Part shown: piece by piece, positions 36,658 through 45,784 of the stretch
How the letters are laid out: each line of letters opens with the position of its first letter
Position numbering within the stretch: the first letter of the stretch is position 1
Origin: Dermatophilaceae bacterium Soc4.6
Lineage (GTDB): Bacteria; Actinomycetota; Actinomycetes; Actinomycetales; Dermatophilaceae
Reading direction: 5' to 3'
Assembly (NCBI GenBank): GCA_039889245.1
Contig: JAZGVH010000002.1
Span: 558,001 to 622,000 of the forward strand
Length of the DNA: 64,000 bases
Position numbers and translations under genes: made by a program
Notes under the pieces: model-generated
The model's database searches: none
The model's input: only the letters and a program-made list of their open reading frames with translations
Told to the model about the DNA's origin: nothing

Positions 36658-36757
36658 GGGGGCTAGAACCCTCCGCGAGACGGACGCAGGGCCCCAGCGC
36701 CCACGCTGCGTCCGCGTGACGGAGGGCTAGAGGCCTCCGCGAGGCGGACGCGAGGGC
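36658..36757. repeat. Two imperfect direct repeats with internal dyads
   Basis: GGGGGCTAGAACCCTCCGCG (from 36658) recurs as GAGGGCTAGAGGCCTCCGCG (from 36722), each followed by a (A/G)CGGACGC(A)GGGCC-like tail. Between them CTGCGTCCGCGTGACGGAGG is an imperfect inverted copy. It lies between the dehydrogenase-like gene stop and the agmatinase start. Confidence 0.65.
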
Positions 36758-36773
36758 CTTGGCCAGCGCCCGC

Positions 36774-38057
36774 TCAGGGCCTCCGCTCCTCCATCCCCCA
36801 CGGCGAGCCGTACCCCTGCGGCTTCGGCGCCGCGAGCAGCTCGAGGAACGGCACCGGGTCGAGCGCCTCGGGCCCCAGCACCCCCGCGCCCGACCACACG
36901 CCGGTGGCCAGGAGCTCAAGCGCGACAACAGGATTGACGGCCGTCTGCCAGACGACGCACTGCGCGCCGCACTCCGCCATCGTGACCTCGTTGTCAACCA
37001 CGTGGTAGAGGTAGGTCGCCCGAGGCTCCCCGTCCTTTCCCTTGCCGGTCACCATCAGCCCGGCACACGTCTTCCCGGTCATCATCGGCCCGATCGTCGC
37101 CGGGTCGGGCAGCACGGCGGCCACGACGTCTCGCGGCGAGACCTGCACGCCCTTGACCGTCACGAGGTCAGTGCGGTCGAGACCGAGGGTGCGCAGCGTC
37201 TTGAGGATCGTGATGAGCTCCTCGCCGAGGCCGTACTTGAAGGTCACGCGCTGCGCGTCGACCCACCTCGGCATGAGCAGCACCTCCTCGTGCTCGACGT
37301 GCACGTACTCGACCGGCCCGATGCCCTCGGGAAAGTCGAAGACCTCGGGCTCGCTGAAGGGTGGCAGGGTGAAGAAGCCCGCCTCGACGTCACCGCCGGC
37401 GGCGTCGGCGCGCGACTTCTCCCACACCACAGGCGGATTCAGGCACTCTTCGATGATCGTCCACATCGAGAAGCCGGGGGCGAAGGTCTCGTTGCCGTCG
37501 GCGTCACGCACCGCGAGGTTGGCGCCGTCGCGCGTGCCCAGCTCGTCGATCGACGAGAAGAGGTGGTCGGCGGCATACCGGGCGAAGACGTCGGACAGCC
37601 CGGGCTCGACGCCGATGCCGAGCAGCGCCAGCTGCCCCGACACCTCCCACTCCCCCGCCATCGCCAGCTGCTCGTCGCCGAGCTTGACGTGCACCTTCTC
37701 GTACGGCGCCTCGGGGTGGCGCTGCGAGAGGCTCATCGCCATGTAGAGGTACGAAGCGCCGGCCGCCAGCGCCCCCCGGTAGATCGGCATGACGAAGCGG
37801 GGGTCGACCGCGTTGAAGACGTGGGTCGCCCGGTGCTCGCGCGCGAGCTCCGCCACCGCCGACGCGTCGGAGGCGTCGACCTGCGCGGCGACGAGCCGCG
37901 ACTCCCCAGCGCGCCGGCCGGAGGCGGCACCAACGGTCGCCTCCGCCCGGGCGAGGTCGTAGTCGGCGACGACGAGGGCCTCGAAGAAGTCGCGTTCGAC
38001 GGCGATACGGGCGGCGGCGTCGCCGACGCCGCCGGCGCCGATCATGAGGATGCGCAC
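36774..38057 (-). CDS. Saccharopine dehydrogenase-like NAD(P)-dependent protein
   Basis: 427 aa, GTG start. It opens with a Rossmann motif (MRILMIGAGGVGDAAARIA) and continues with THVFNAVDPRFVMPIYRGAL and GVEPGLSDVFARYAADH, as in the saccharopine dehydrogenase/carboxynorspermidine dehydrogenase superfamily. It starts four bases after the potC stop, so it belongs to the polyamine operon. A role in forming or breaking a secondary amine of a polyamine is a reasonable inference; the exact substrate is not visible. Confidence 0.8.
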   Translation of the reverse strand: MRILMIGAGGVGDAAARIAVERDFFEALVVADYDLARAEATVGAASGRRAGESRLVAAQVDASDASAVAELAREHRATHVFNAVDPRFVMPIYRGALAAGASYLYMAMSLSQRHPEAPYEKVHVKLGDEQLAMAGEWEVSGQLALLGIGVEPGLSDVFARYAADHLFSSIDELGTRDGANLAVRDADGNETFAPGFSMWTIIEECLNPPVVWEKSRADAAGGDVEAGFFTLPPFSEPEVFDFPEGIGPVEYVHVEHEEVLLMPRWVDAQRVTFKYGLGEELITILKTLRTLGLDRTDLVTVKGVQVSPRDVVAAVLPDPATIGPMMTGKTCAGLMVTGKGKDGEPRATYLYHVVDNEVTMAECGAQCVVWQTAVNPVVALELLATGVWSGAGVLGPEALDPVPFLELLAAPKPQGYGSPWGMEERRP

Positions 38058-38060
38058 GTG

Positions 38061-38852
38061 TCAAACCGCCTTGGAGCGCTGGGCGCTGACGACCTGGCCG
38101 ATGGCAACGATGGCGAGTGCGCCGAGGAACATGACGGATCCGATCACGTTGATCTGGACGGGAACTCCACGCTGGGCCGCACCCCATACGTACATCGGGA
38201 AGGTGACCGAGGACGGGCTGGCGTTGAAGTTGGTGATGATGTAGTCGTCGAACGAGAGCGAGAAGGCGAGGAGCCCACCAGCCGCGATACCGGGCGCGAC
38301 GAGGGGGAGGGTCACCTTCAGGAACGTCTGGACCGGGCCGGCGTAGAGGTCGGCGGCAGCTTCCTCCAGCCGGGGGTCGAGCGATGCCACCCGAGCCTTC
38401 ACCGTGACCACCACGAAGGACAGGCAGAACATGATGTGGGCGATGAGGATCGTCGTGCGTCCGGACGGCACACCCAGGGCGATGAACAGGGTCAGCAGGC
38501 TGGACCCCATCACCACCTCGGGCGTGGCCATGGGCAGGAAGATGAGCAGGTTGGTCGCGGCCCGGCCGCGGAACCGGTGGCGTCCGAGCGCGAAGGCCAC
38601 CATCGTGCCGAGCACCGTCGCCACGAGAGACGCGACGACGCCGATCTGCAGGCTGAGGCCGAGGGAGTCGCAGATGCCCGGGGTACCGCAGGGGTTGGTC
38701 CAGGCGTCGATAGAGAACTGGGTGAAGCTGAAGTTGAAACGCCCAGCTGGCTTGTTGAACGAGTAGACGATCACGACGAGGTTGGGCAGCAGCACGTAGA
38801 CCATGACGGCGAGCCCGACGATGATGACCAGGTTGCGGCGGATCCACGACAT
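38061..38852 (-). CDS. potC: Polyamine ABC transporter permease PotC
   Basis: 263 aa with six hydrophobic segments. The ATPase-docking EAA loop is EEAAADLYAGPVQTFLKVTLP (EEAAADLYAG). It follows potB without a gap. PotBC-type pairs form the channel for spermidine or putrescine import. Confidence 0.92.
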   Translation of the reverse strand: MSWIRRNLVIIVGLAVMVYVLLPNLVVIVYSFNKPAGRFNFSFTQFSIDAWTNPCGTPGICDSLGLSLQIGVVASLVATVLGTMVAFALGRHRFRGRAATNLLIFLPMATPEVVMGSSLLTLFIALGVPSGRTTILIAHIMFCLSFVVVTVKARVASLDPRLEEAAADLYAGPVQTFLKVTLPLVAPGIAAGGLLAFSLSFDDYIITNFNASPSSVTFPMYVWGAAQRGVPVQINVIGSVMFLGALAIVAIGQVVSAQRSKAV

Positions 38853-39797
38853 CTAGACCAGCTCCTCGGTGCCCGCGCGACGGACGTAGAAGATCACGAT
38901 GGAGATGATCAGGGCCATCAGCACGAACGACAGCGCAGCCGCCGTCGGGTAGTCGAGCACCCGCAGGAACTGCCCGTCGATGACCTGCCCGATCATCGTC
39001 GTCTGCGTGCTGCCGAGCAGGACGGAGTTGATGAAGTCGCCGGTCGCCGGTATGAACGTCAGCAGGGTCCCCGCCACGACGCCCGGCAGTGAGAGCGGCC
39101 AGATGACCCGTCGGAAGGTCTGCACGGGCGAGGCGTAGAGGTCGGACGCTGCTTCGGTCAGCCGCAGGTCGAGCCGCTCGAGGTTGGCGTAGAGGGGCAG
39201 CACCATGAAGGGCAGGAAGTTGTAGGTCAGCCCACAGATGACGGCGAAGGGGGAGAAGAGCAGCTGGTCGTTGGAGATCAGGCCGAGTGCCCGCAGCACC
39301 GCCTTGAACCCGTCGAGCAGGAACGTCGTGTGGGTGGCCTCAGTCAGGTTGACGAGCAGACCGGAGTCCCCGAGGATCGTCTGCCACGCCAGGGTCCGGA
39401 TCAGGAAGCTCGTGAAGAAGGGCGCGATCACGAGGATGAGCAGGATGTTCTTCCAGCGGCCGGAGCGGTGGGCGATGAACCACGCCAACGGGTAGCCGAA
39501 GGCCAGAGTCAGGACGGTGGCTGTCCCCGCGTAGATGACCGACCGCAGCAGCTGCGACCAGTAGGACGACAGCGCGTCGGTGTAGGTCTGCCAGTGCCAG
39601 GTCAGGGCGTACCCGTTGTCGATGTCACCGGTCTGCAGCGACTGCGAGGCCAGGGACAGGGTCGGCACGGCGAAGAAGATGAGCAGCCAGAGCAGGCCCG
39701 GCGCCAGCAGCAGGTAGGGCACCCAGTTGCGACGCACGTGGCGGACCGCGGCACTCGGGCCGTCCGGCCGGGGCGCCTGCAGAACGGCTTCAGCCAC
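38853..39797 (-). CDS. potB: Polyamine ABC transporter permease PotB
   Basis: 314 aa with six hydrophobic segments and the EAA loop TEAASDLYASPVQTFRRVIWP (TEAASDLYAS). Its start overlaps the end of potA by eight bases and its stop directly abuts the potC start, showing translational coupling in the order potD-potA-potB-potC. Confidence 0.92.
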   Translation of the reverse strand: MAEAVLQAPRPDGPSAAVRHVRRNWVPYLLLAPGLLWLLIFFAVPTLSLASQSLQTGDIDNGYALTWHWQTYTDALSSYWSQLLRSVIYAGTATVLTLAFGYPLAWFIAHRSGRWKNILLILVIAPFFTSFLIRTLAWQTILGDSGLLVNLTEATHTTFLLDGFKAVLRALGLISNDQLLFSPFAVICGLTYNFLPFMVLPLYANLERLDLRLTEAASDLYASPVQTFRRVIWPLSLPGVVAGTLLTFIPATGDFINSVLLGSTQTTMIGQVIDGQFLRVLDYPTAAALSFVLMALIISIVIFYVRRAGTEELV

Positions 39798-40905
39798 GGT
39801 CGACGTCCTTCCCGGCGTCCGGGGCCTCGGTGGCCGGGAGGATAAACCCTTGCCGGCTGGACCAGGACAGGGTGACGTTGTCGCGGACGCGGGCCCGGCC
39901 CGAGCCGTCGTTGGGCTGCGTCACCGTCAGCTCCTGACCCCAGGGCATCCGCACGAGGTACTGCGTCGCGACACCGGTGAAGGAGGCGTCGGTCACCATT
40001 CCGTCCAGCCGGTTGGGCCCTCCCCCGTCGCCCAGGTGCAGCTTCTCGGGGCGCACCCCGACCCACACCTCGGTGGCCCCTTCGGGGAGGTGCTCGGCGC
40101 TGATGGACAGGGGTAGACCATGGGTGGTCACGGGGACCAGGCCGTCATCCGGCGGACCGACTATCTGCACCTTGAGCAGGTTGGACTGACCCAGGAAGTT
40201 CGCCACGAAGGCCGAGGTCGGGTGCTCGTAGAGCGTGGCGCAGTCGCCGAGCTGCTCAACCTTGCCCCCGTTCATGACCGCGATGGAGTCGGCCATCGTC
40301 ATGGCCTCCTCCTGGTCGTGGGTGACGTGGACGAAGGTGAGCCCCACCTCGGACTGGATCCGCTTGAGCTCGATCTGCATCTGGCGGCGCAGCTTGAGGT
40401 CGAGGGCACCGAGGGGCTCGTCGAGCAGCAGCACGTCGGGCCGGTTGACCAGTGCGCGCGCGAGGGCCACGCGCTGCTGCATCCCCCCCGAGAGCTGCGC
40501 TGGCTTCTTGGTGGCGATGTGGTCGAGCTGCACCAGCTCCAACGCCTCGCGGGCCTTGACCTTCCATTCCTTGTCACCGCGCCGACGCAGCCCGAAGGCG
40601 ACGTTGTCGAGCACGTCGAGGTGGGGGAAGAGGGCATACGACTGGAAGACGGTGTTGACGTTGCGCTGGTGGGGCTTGAGGGTCGTGATGTCCCGGTCCC
40701 CGATGAGGATCGAGCCCCTCGTGGGAGCATCCAGGCCGGCGACCATCCGCAGTGTCGTCGTCTTGCCGCACCCCGACGGCCCGAGGAGGGCGAAGAACGA
40801 CCCGCGTGGGATGTCGAGGTCGATGTCGTCGACCGCCGTGAAGGTCTCGAAGGTCTTGGTGACCCCGCAGATCCGCAGGTCCCCGGCCCCTTCCGTGGTC
40901 ACCAT
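39790..40905 (-). CDS. potA: Polyamine ABC transporter ATPase PotA
   Basis: 371 aa from ATG at 40905, which shares a base with the potD stop (TGATG). Walker A GPSGCGKTT, Q-loop FQSYALFPH, signature LSGGMQQRVALARAL and Walker B VLLLDEPLGALD are present. A C-terminal TOBE domain (GVRPEKLHLGDG, LTVTQPNDGS) is as expected for PotA. Confidence 0.95.
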   Translation of the reverse strand: MVTTEGAGDLRICGVTKTFETFTAVDDIDLDIPRGSFFALLGPSGCGKTTTLRMVAGLDAPTRGSILIGDRDITTLKPHQRNVNTVFQSYALFPHLDVLDNVAFGLRRRGDKEWKVKAREALELVQLDHIATKKPAQLSGGMQQRVALARALVNRPDVLLLDEPLGALDLKLRRQMQIELKRIQSEVGLTFVHVTHDQEEAMTMADSIAVMNGGKVEQLGDCATLYEHPTSAFVANFLGQSNLLKVQIVGPPDDGLVPVTTHGLPLSISAEHLPEGATEVWVGVRPEKLHLGDGGGPNRLDGMVTDASFTGVATQYLVRMPWGQELTVTQPNDGSGRARVRDNVTLSWSSRQGFILPATEAPDAGKDVDRG

Positions 40906-42134
40906 CAGCCCGTGATCAGGGTCTGGAAGGCCTTGTTGTAGCGCGTTTCCTCTTCGGCACTGAGGCCCCGGACGACGTGCGCTCGCCCGAGGGTCGCCGC
41001 ATCGGGGAAGATGAGCTGGTTCTTGGCGATGGTGGGATCGCTCTTGGCGAGGATCGGGGCGACGTCCTTGACCACCGAGATGTAGTTCACGTACTCGACG
41101 ACCTTGGCCATCACCGCCGGCTGGAAGTAGTAGTTGATCAGCGTCTCGGCGTTCTTCTTGTGCTGGGCCATCCCGGGGATGACGAAGTTGTCGGACCACA
41201 GGGTGCAGCCGGTGGCTGGGAGCACGTAGCCCAGCGTCGGGTTGTCGGCCTGCAGCTGCACGACGTCGCCGGTCCACGCGATGCACGCGGCGGTGTCGCC
41301 GGAGGCGAGCGGCTTGGTGTACTCGTTGCCGGTGAACCCCTTGATCTGACCGGAGTCCTTCGCCTTCTGGAGCTCGGCGATCGCGGCGTCGAAGTCGGCG
41401 TCGGTGAAGCTCTCGATCTTCTTGCCCATCGCCATCATCACCAGGCCGACGGTGTCGCGCATCTCGGTCAGGAGGGTCACCTTGCCCTTGAGCGTGGGGT
41501 CGGTGAGGAGCTGGTCGACGCTCTCGACCTTCTTGCCGCTCGTGGCCTTCGGGTTCCAGGCGATCCCGGCGAAACCACTCTGCCACGGCAGCGAGTAGAG
41601 GCGACCGGGGTCGAACTCCACGTCGGTGAGCGAGGCGATGACGTTGGCGTGGTTGGGGATGTTGGCGAGGTCGAGCTTCTGGACGTAACCGAGCCGGATG
41701 AGCCGGGCCACCATCCAGTCGGTGCTGCACCAGACATCGCGACCGGTGTCGTTCCCCGCCGCGAGCAGGGGTCGGACCTTGGCATAGAACTCGTCGTTGT
41801 CGTTGTAGTCCTCGGTGTAGTTGACCTTGATGCCGGTCTGCTTCGTGAACGCGTCCAGCGTGGGTCGGGACTTCGTCTTGTCGTTGACGTCGATGTAGAC
41901 GGGCCAGTTCGACCAGTTGACCAGCTTCTGGGTGGCGGACAGGTCGGTGGCGGCCTTCGCCACCGGGGCGGCTTGGGCACCCCCACTGGCGTTGCTGGCC
42001 GGGCTGCGGCCGGCGCTGCCACAGGCGGCCAGGGCCAGGGCGCTTCCCCCCAGGACCCCCGTCATCAGGGTCCGGCGGGTGAAGGCGCCCCGGGCCAGGG
42101 CCGCCTGGAACGGAAGACTGTCGAGATCGCGCAC
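40905..42134 (-). CDS. potD: Polyamine-binding lipoprotein PotD/PotF type, Tat-exported
   Basis: 409 aa. The N-terminus has a twin-arginine-like stretch (FTRRTLMTGVLGGSALALAAC) that ends in the lipobox LAAC, so it is probably a Tat-routed lipoprotein. The mature part is a spermidine/putrescine-binding protein (LVNWSNWPVYID, CSTDWMVARLIRLGYVQKLD, DTAACIAWTGDVVQL). It is the first gene of the potDABC operon. Confidence 0.92.
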   Translation of the reverse strand: MRDLDSLPFQAALARGAFTRRTLMTGVLGGSALALAACGSAGRSPASNASGGAQAAPVAKAATDLSATQKLVNWSNWPVYIDVNDKTKSRPTLDAFTKQTGIKVNYTEDYNDNDEFYAKVRPLLAAGNDTGRDVWCSTDWMVARLIRLGYVQKLDLANIPNHANVIASLTDVEFDPGRLYSLPWQSGFAGIAWNPKATSGKKVESVDQLLTDPTLKGKVTLLTEMRDTVGLVMMAMGKKIESFTDADFDAAIAELQKAKDSGQIKGFTGNEYTKPLASGDTAACIAWTGDVVQLQADNPTLGYVLPATGCTLWSDNFVIPGMAQHKKNAETLINYYFQPAVMAKVVEYVNYISVVKDVAPILAKSDPTIAKNQLIFPDAATLGRAHVVRGLSAEEETRYNKAFQTLITG

Positions 42135-42224
42135 GGGAGAGACCTTTCGAAGGAGCGTGAGTCACCGCGTCGTTGCGGAGAGTAGAGGGGTAATCAGTCG
42201 GACCGAGCCGGTCTCGACCGGGGG

Positions 42225-43688
42225 TCAGCTGTCGAGGTTGGCCATCACGTGCTTGATACGGGTGTAGTCCTCGAAGCCGTACATCGACAGGTCCTTGCCG
42301 TAGCCCGAGTGTTTGAACCCCCCGTGCGGCATCTCGGCCACGACCGGGATGTGTGTGTTGATCCACACGCAGCCGAAGTCGAGAGCCTTGCTCACCCGCA
42401 TGGCGCGCCCGAAGTCCCTGGTCCACACCGAGCTGGCCAGACCGTACTGCACGCTGTTGGCCCAGCCGATCGCCTCCGCCTCGTCCGTGAACCGCTGCAC
42501 GGTGATGACCGGGCCGAAGATCTCGTCGGTCACGATCTCGTCGCCCTGTCGCAGCCCGGAGACGACCGTGGGCTGCATGAAGAAGCCGTCTCCCATCGCG
42601 ACCTCCCGAGCCCCGCCGGTGCCGATCGAGGCGTGGTCGGGAAGGCGGTCGATGAAGCCCTGCACCCTCGACAGCTGGGCCGCGCTGTTGACCGGCCCCA
42701 GCACGGCGTCCGCGTCAGCGGGCATCCCGAGCCGGACGTGGTTGCGGGCGTAGTCCGCCAACCCGGCCGCGAACTCGTCGTGGATGCCGGCCGACACGAG
42801 CACCCGGGTGGCCGCGGTGCAGTCCTGCCCGGCGTTGAAGTAGCCGGCGGCGGCGATGCCGGCGATGGCGGCCTCGATGTCGGTGTCGTCGAAGACGACC
42901 ACCGGCGCCTTGCCACCGAGCTCGAGGTGGACGCGCTTGAGGTCGTGGCTGGCCGACTCCGCCACCTGCATACCGGCCCGCACCGAGCCGGTGATCGCCA
43001 CCAGCGCCGGCGTCTTGTGCTCGACGACCGCACGCCCGGTGTCACGGTCGCCCAGGACGACGTTGAAGGTGCCCGCGGGCAGGAACTCCGAGGCGATCTC
43101 GGCGAGCAGCAGCGTCGTCTCGGGGGTGGTGTCGGAGGGCTTGAGCACGACGGTGTTGCCGGCCGCCAGTGCCGGAGCGATCTTCCACACCGCCATCATC
43201 ATCGGGTAGTTCCAGGGGGTGACCTGCCCGACGACGCCGATCGGCTCGCGCCTGATCCACGAGGTGTGGCCCTTCATGTACTCCCCCGCGGCGCGCCCCT
43301 CGAGCACGCGGGCGGCGCCGGCGAAGAACCGCAGCTGGTCGACCATCGGCGGCACCTCCTCGCTGGCGGTGAGGGCGTTGGGCTTGCCGGTGTTCTGTGC
43401 CTCGAGGTAGACGAACTCGTCGGTCCGCGCCTCGACGGCGTCGGCGAACTTCAGCAGCGCCTGCTGGCGCTCGCTCGGCGTGGTCTGGCCCCAGGTGGGG
43501 AAGGCGGTGCTGGCGGCGGCATACGCCCGGTCCACGTCGGAGGCGCCGTCGACCGGGGCGGTGGCCACGACCTTCCCGGTGGACGGGTCCACCACGTCGC
43601 TGCGGACCTCCGTCAGCGAGTCGACGTAGTCGCCACCGACGAAGCTGCGCAGGACTCGGGGAGAGGCTGGAGCGGCGGTGTCGGTCAT
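42225..43688 (-). CDS. Aldehyde dehydrogenase, probably gamma-aminobutyraldehyde dehydrogenase
   Basis: 487 aa. [19 protein letters not shown] (VTPWNYPMM), [12 protein letters not shown], base Glu in [12 protein letters not shown] and Cys in [12 protein letters not shown] identify the family. GQDCTAATR matches PatD/YdcW-type gamma-aminobutyraldehyde dehydrogenases. The product would be GABA, feeding gabT. It is divergent from the Lrp regulator and upstream of potD on the same strand. Confidence 0.88.
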   Translation of the reverse strand: MTDTAAPASPRVLRSFVGGDYVDSLTEVRSDVVDPSTGKVVATAPVDGASDVDRAYAAASTAFPTWGQTTPSERQQALLKFADAVEARTDEFVYLEAQNTGKPNALTASEEVPPMVDQLRFFAGAARVLEGRAAGEYMKGHTSWIRREPIGVVGQVTPWNYPMMMAVWKIAPALAAGNTVVLKPSDTTPETTLLLAEIASEFLPAGTFNVVLGDRDTGRAVVEHKTPALVAITGSVRAGMQVAESASHDLKRVHLELGGKAPVVVFDDTDIEAAIAGIAAAGYFNAGQDCTAATRVLVSAGIHDEFAAGLADYARNHVRLGMPADADAVLGPVNSAAQLSRVQGFIDRLPDHASIGTGGAREVAMGDGFFMQPTVVSGLRQGDEIVTDEIFGPVITVQRFTDEAEAIGWANSVQYGLASSVWTRDFGRAMRVSKALDFGCVWINTHIPVVAEMPHGGFKHSGYGKDLSMYGFEDYTRIKHVMANLDS

Positions 43689-43764
43689 GGAACGCGACCC
43701 TACCCCCGCTAGGCCCGAAAGACGTGGGATCCGAATGTAAAGATTGGATTTCCCACGGTTCGAC

Positions 43765-43786
43765 TCGCAAAACTCTCGACTTGCGA
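43765..43786. promoter_or_regulatory. Dyad upstream of the Lrp gene (candidate operator)
   Basis: TCGCAA-N10-TTGCGA, about 25-45 bp before the lrp ATG and about 80-100 bp from the divergent aldehyde dehydrogenase start. A second, looser dyad GTGGGA (43724) / TCCCAC (43751) lies next to it. Either could be the Lrp binding site. Confidence 0.45.
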
Positions 43787-43810
43787 CGGAATTCGTTCTA
43801 TCGTCACGGT

Positions 43811-44296
43811 ATGAGCACGCCGACGAAGGAGCAGCGGGAGCCCGGGCGTCCGGTGCTCGACGAGATCGCGAAGAAGATCATCGAGCTGCTCCAGGAAGAC
43901 GGACGACGAGCCTACGTCACGATTGCCCGTGAGGTCGGCCTCTCCGAGGCCGCCGTCCGGCAGCGGGTGCAGCGGCTCATCGACTCGGGCGTCATCCAAA
44001 TCGTCGCGGTCACCGACCCCCTGCAGCTCGGCTTCGACCGCCAGGCGTTGATCGGCCTGCGCACGACCGGCGACATCGAGCCGGTGGCCGCCGCGGTCAG
44101 CGCCATGCGAGACGTGACCTACGTCGTGACCACCGCCGGCAACTTCGACCTGATCGTGGAGGTCGTCTGCGAGGACGACGAGCACCTGCTCGAGCTGGTC
44201 TCGAGGCGTCTGCGCGGCCTGCCGGGCGTGCTGTCGACCGAGACGTTCGTCTACCTGAAACTCAACAAGCAACACTACAACTGGGGAACACGATGA
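43811..44296 (+). CDS. Lrp/AsnC family regulator
   Basis: 161 aa from ATG at 43811; open frame before it is antisense to the dehydrogenase. The HTH ([27 protein letters not shown]; core [13 protein letters not shown]) is followed by the RAM ligand-binding domain ([30 protein letters not shown]). Its stop overlaps the aminotransferase start (ATGA), so regulator and enzyme are made together. It probably senses a polyamine, amino acid or GABA. Confidence 0.92.
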   Translation: MSTPTKEQREPGRPVLDEIAKKIIELLQEDGRRAYVTIAREVGLSEAAVRQRVQRLIDSGVIQIVAVTDPLQLGFDRQALIGLRTTGDIEPVAAAVSAMRDVTYVVTTAGNFDLIVEVVCEDDEHLLELVSRRLRGLPGVLSTETFVYLKLNKQHYNWGTR

Positions 44297-45747
44297 CCAC
44301 TACCGCTGCATCCACGACCACCCCGAGCGCCGCTGACCAGACCGCCACCGCCCGGACACCCGCCGGCACACCGTACGCCGACGCCGCCCGCGACCACCTC
44401 TGGGGCCACTTCACGCGTCAGTCGGTCTACGAGCCGACCTCGCTCGGAGGTCACGACGCCCAGATCCCGATCATCGTGCGCGGCGAGGGCCACCGCATCT
44501 GGGACGACCGCGGCCGCGAGTACATCGACGGCCTCGCCGGCCTCTTCACCGTCCAGGTCGGCCACGGCCGCGAGGAGCTGGCCCAGGCCGCCGCCCGCCA
44601 GGCCCGCGAGCTCGCCTTCTTCCCCCTGTGGTCCTACGCCCACCCCCCCGCGATCGAGCTCGCCGAGCGGCTGGCGGCCTACGCCCCCGGCGACCTCAAC
44701 CGGGTCTTCTTCACGACCGGTGGCGGTGAGGCCGTCGAGTCGGCGTGGAAGCTGGCCAAGCAGTTCTTCAAGCTCACTGGCAAGCCGGGCAAGCACAAGG
44801 TGATCAGCCGCGCCGTCGCCTACCACGGCACCCCGCAGGGCGCGCTGTCGATCACGGGCATCCCCTCCGCCAAGGAGATGTTCGAGCCGCTCGTGCCGGG
44901 CGCGTTCAAGGTGCCCAACACCAACCTCTACCGCGCCCCGGAGGGGCTGCGCGACGACCCGAAGGCCTTCGGGCGCTGGGCCGCCGACCGCATCGCCGAG
45001 GCGATCGAGTTCGAAGGCCCCGACACCGTGGCTGCCGTCTTCCTCGAGCCGGTGCAGAACTCCGGCGGCTGCTTCCCGCCGCCTCCCGGCTACTTCGACC
45101 GGGTGCGCGAGATCTGCGACGAGTACGACGTGCTGCTGGTCTCCGACGAGGTCATCTGCGCCTTCGGGCGCATCGGCGGGATGTTCGCCTGCGAGGACCT
45201 CGGCTACGTGCCCGACATCATCACCTGCGCCAAGGGCATGTCCTCGGGCTACTCCCCCATCGGCGCGATGATCGCCAGCGACCGGCTCTTCGAGCCCTTC
45301 CGCCACGGCACGACGAGCTTCTCCCACGGCTACACCTTCGGTGGGCACCCGGTCTCGGCCGGGGTCGCCATGGCCAACCTCGACATCTTCGAGCGCGAGG
45401 GCCTCAACGCCCACGTGCGCGAGCAGGCACCGGCGTTCCGGGCGTCACTCGAGACCCTGCTCGACCTGCCGCTCGTCGGCGACGTACGAGGCGAGGGGTT
45501 CTTCTACGGCATCGAGCTGGTCAAGGACAAGGCCACCCGCGAGACCTTCGACGACGCGGAGTGCGAGCGGCTGCTGCGTGGCTACCTGTCTCGTGCGCTC
45601 TTCGACGCCGGCATCTACTGCCGGGCCGACGACCGCGGAGACCCGGTGATCCAGCTCGCACCGCCCCTGACCATCGGGCCCCCCGAGTTCGCCGACATCA
45701 CCTCGCGCCTGCGCTCGGTGCTCGCGGGCGCCTCGGCCCACCTCTGA
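44293..45747 (+). CDS. Class III aminotransferase, likely putrescine/polyamine aminotransferase
   Basis: 484 aa. FTTGGGEAVESAWKLAK, YHGTPQGALS, FLEPVQNSGGCFPPP, VSDEVICAFGR and the PLP lysine in CAKGMSSGYSP are class III hallmarks. The subgroup with FLEPVQNSGG acts on omega-amino groups and uses pyruvate or oxoglutarate. Position behind an Lrp gene and beside potABCD, aldehyde dehydrogenase and gabT suggests putrescine to 4-aminobutanal. Confidence 0.85.
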   Translation: MTTTAASTTTPSAADQTATARTPAGTPYADAARDHLWGHFTRQSVYEPTSLGGHDAQIPIIVRGEGHRIWDDRGREYIDGLAGLFTVQVGHGREELAQAAARQARELAFFPLWSYAHPPAIELAERLAAYAPGDLNRVFFTTGGGEAVESAWKLAKQFFKLTGKPGKHKVISRAVAYHGTPQGALSITGIPSAKEMFEPLVPGAFKVPNTNLYRAPEGLRDDPKAFGRWAADRIAEAIEFEGPDTVAAVFLEPVQNSGGCFPPPPGYFDRVREICDEYDVLLVSDEVICAFGRIGGMFACEDLGYVPDIITCAKGMSSGYSPIGAMIASDRLFEPFRHGTTSFSHGYTFGGHPVSAGVAMANLDIFEREGLNAHVREQAPAFRASLETLLDLPLVGDVRGEGFFYGIELVKDKATRETFDDAECERLLRGYLSRALFDAGIYCRADDRGDPVIQLAPPLTIGPPEFADITSRLRSVLAGASAHL

Positions 45748-45784
45748 GCCCGCACCCGACACCCCGACCACGAGGCCGTATGCC

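Noticed and set aside
43757-43766. GGTTCGACTC, resembling a tRNA T-loop
   Set aside because: No acceptor stem, anticodon arm or D arm can be paired around it; it lies in the lrp promoter region.
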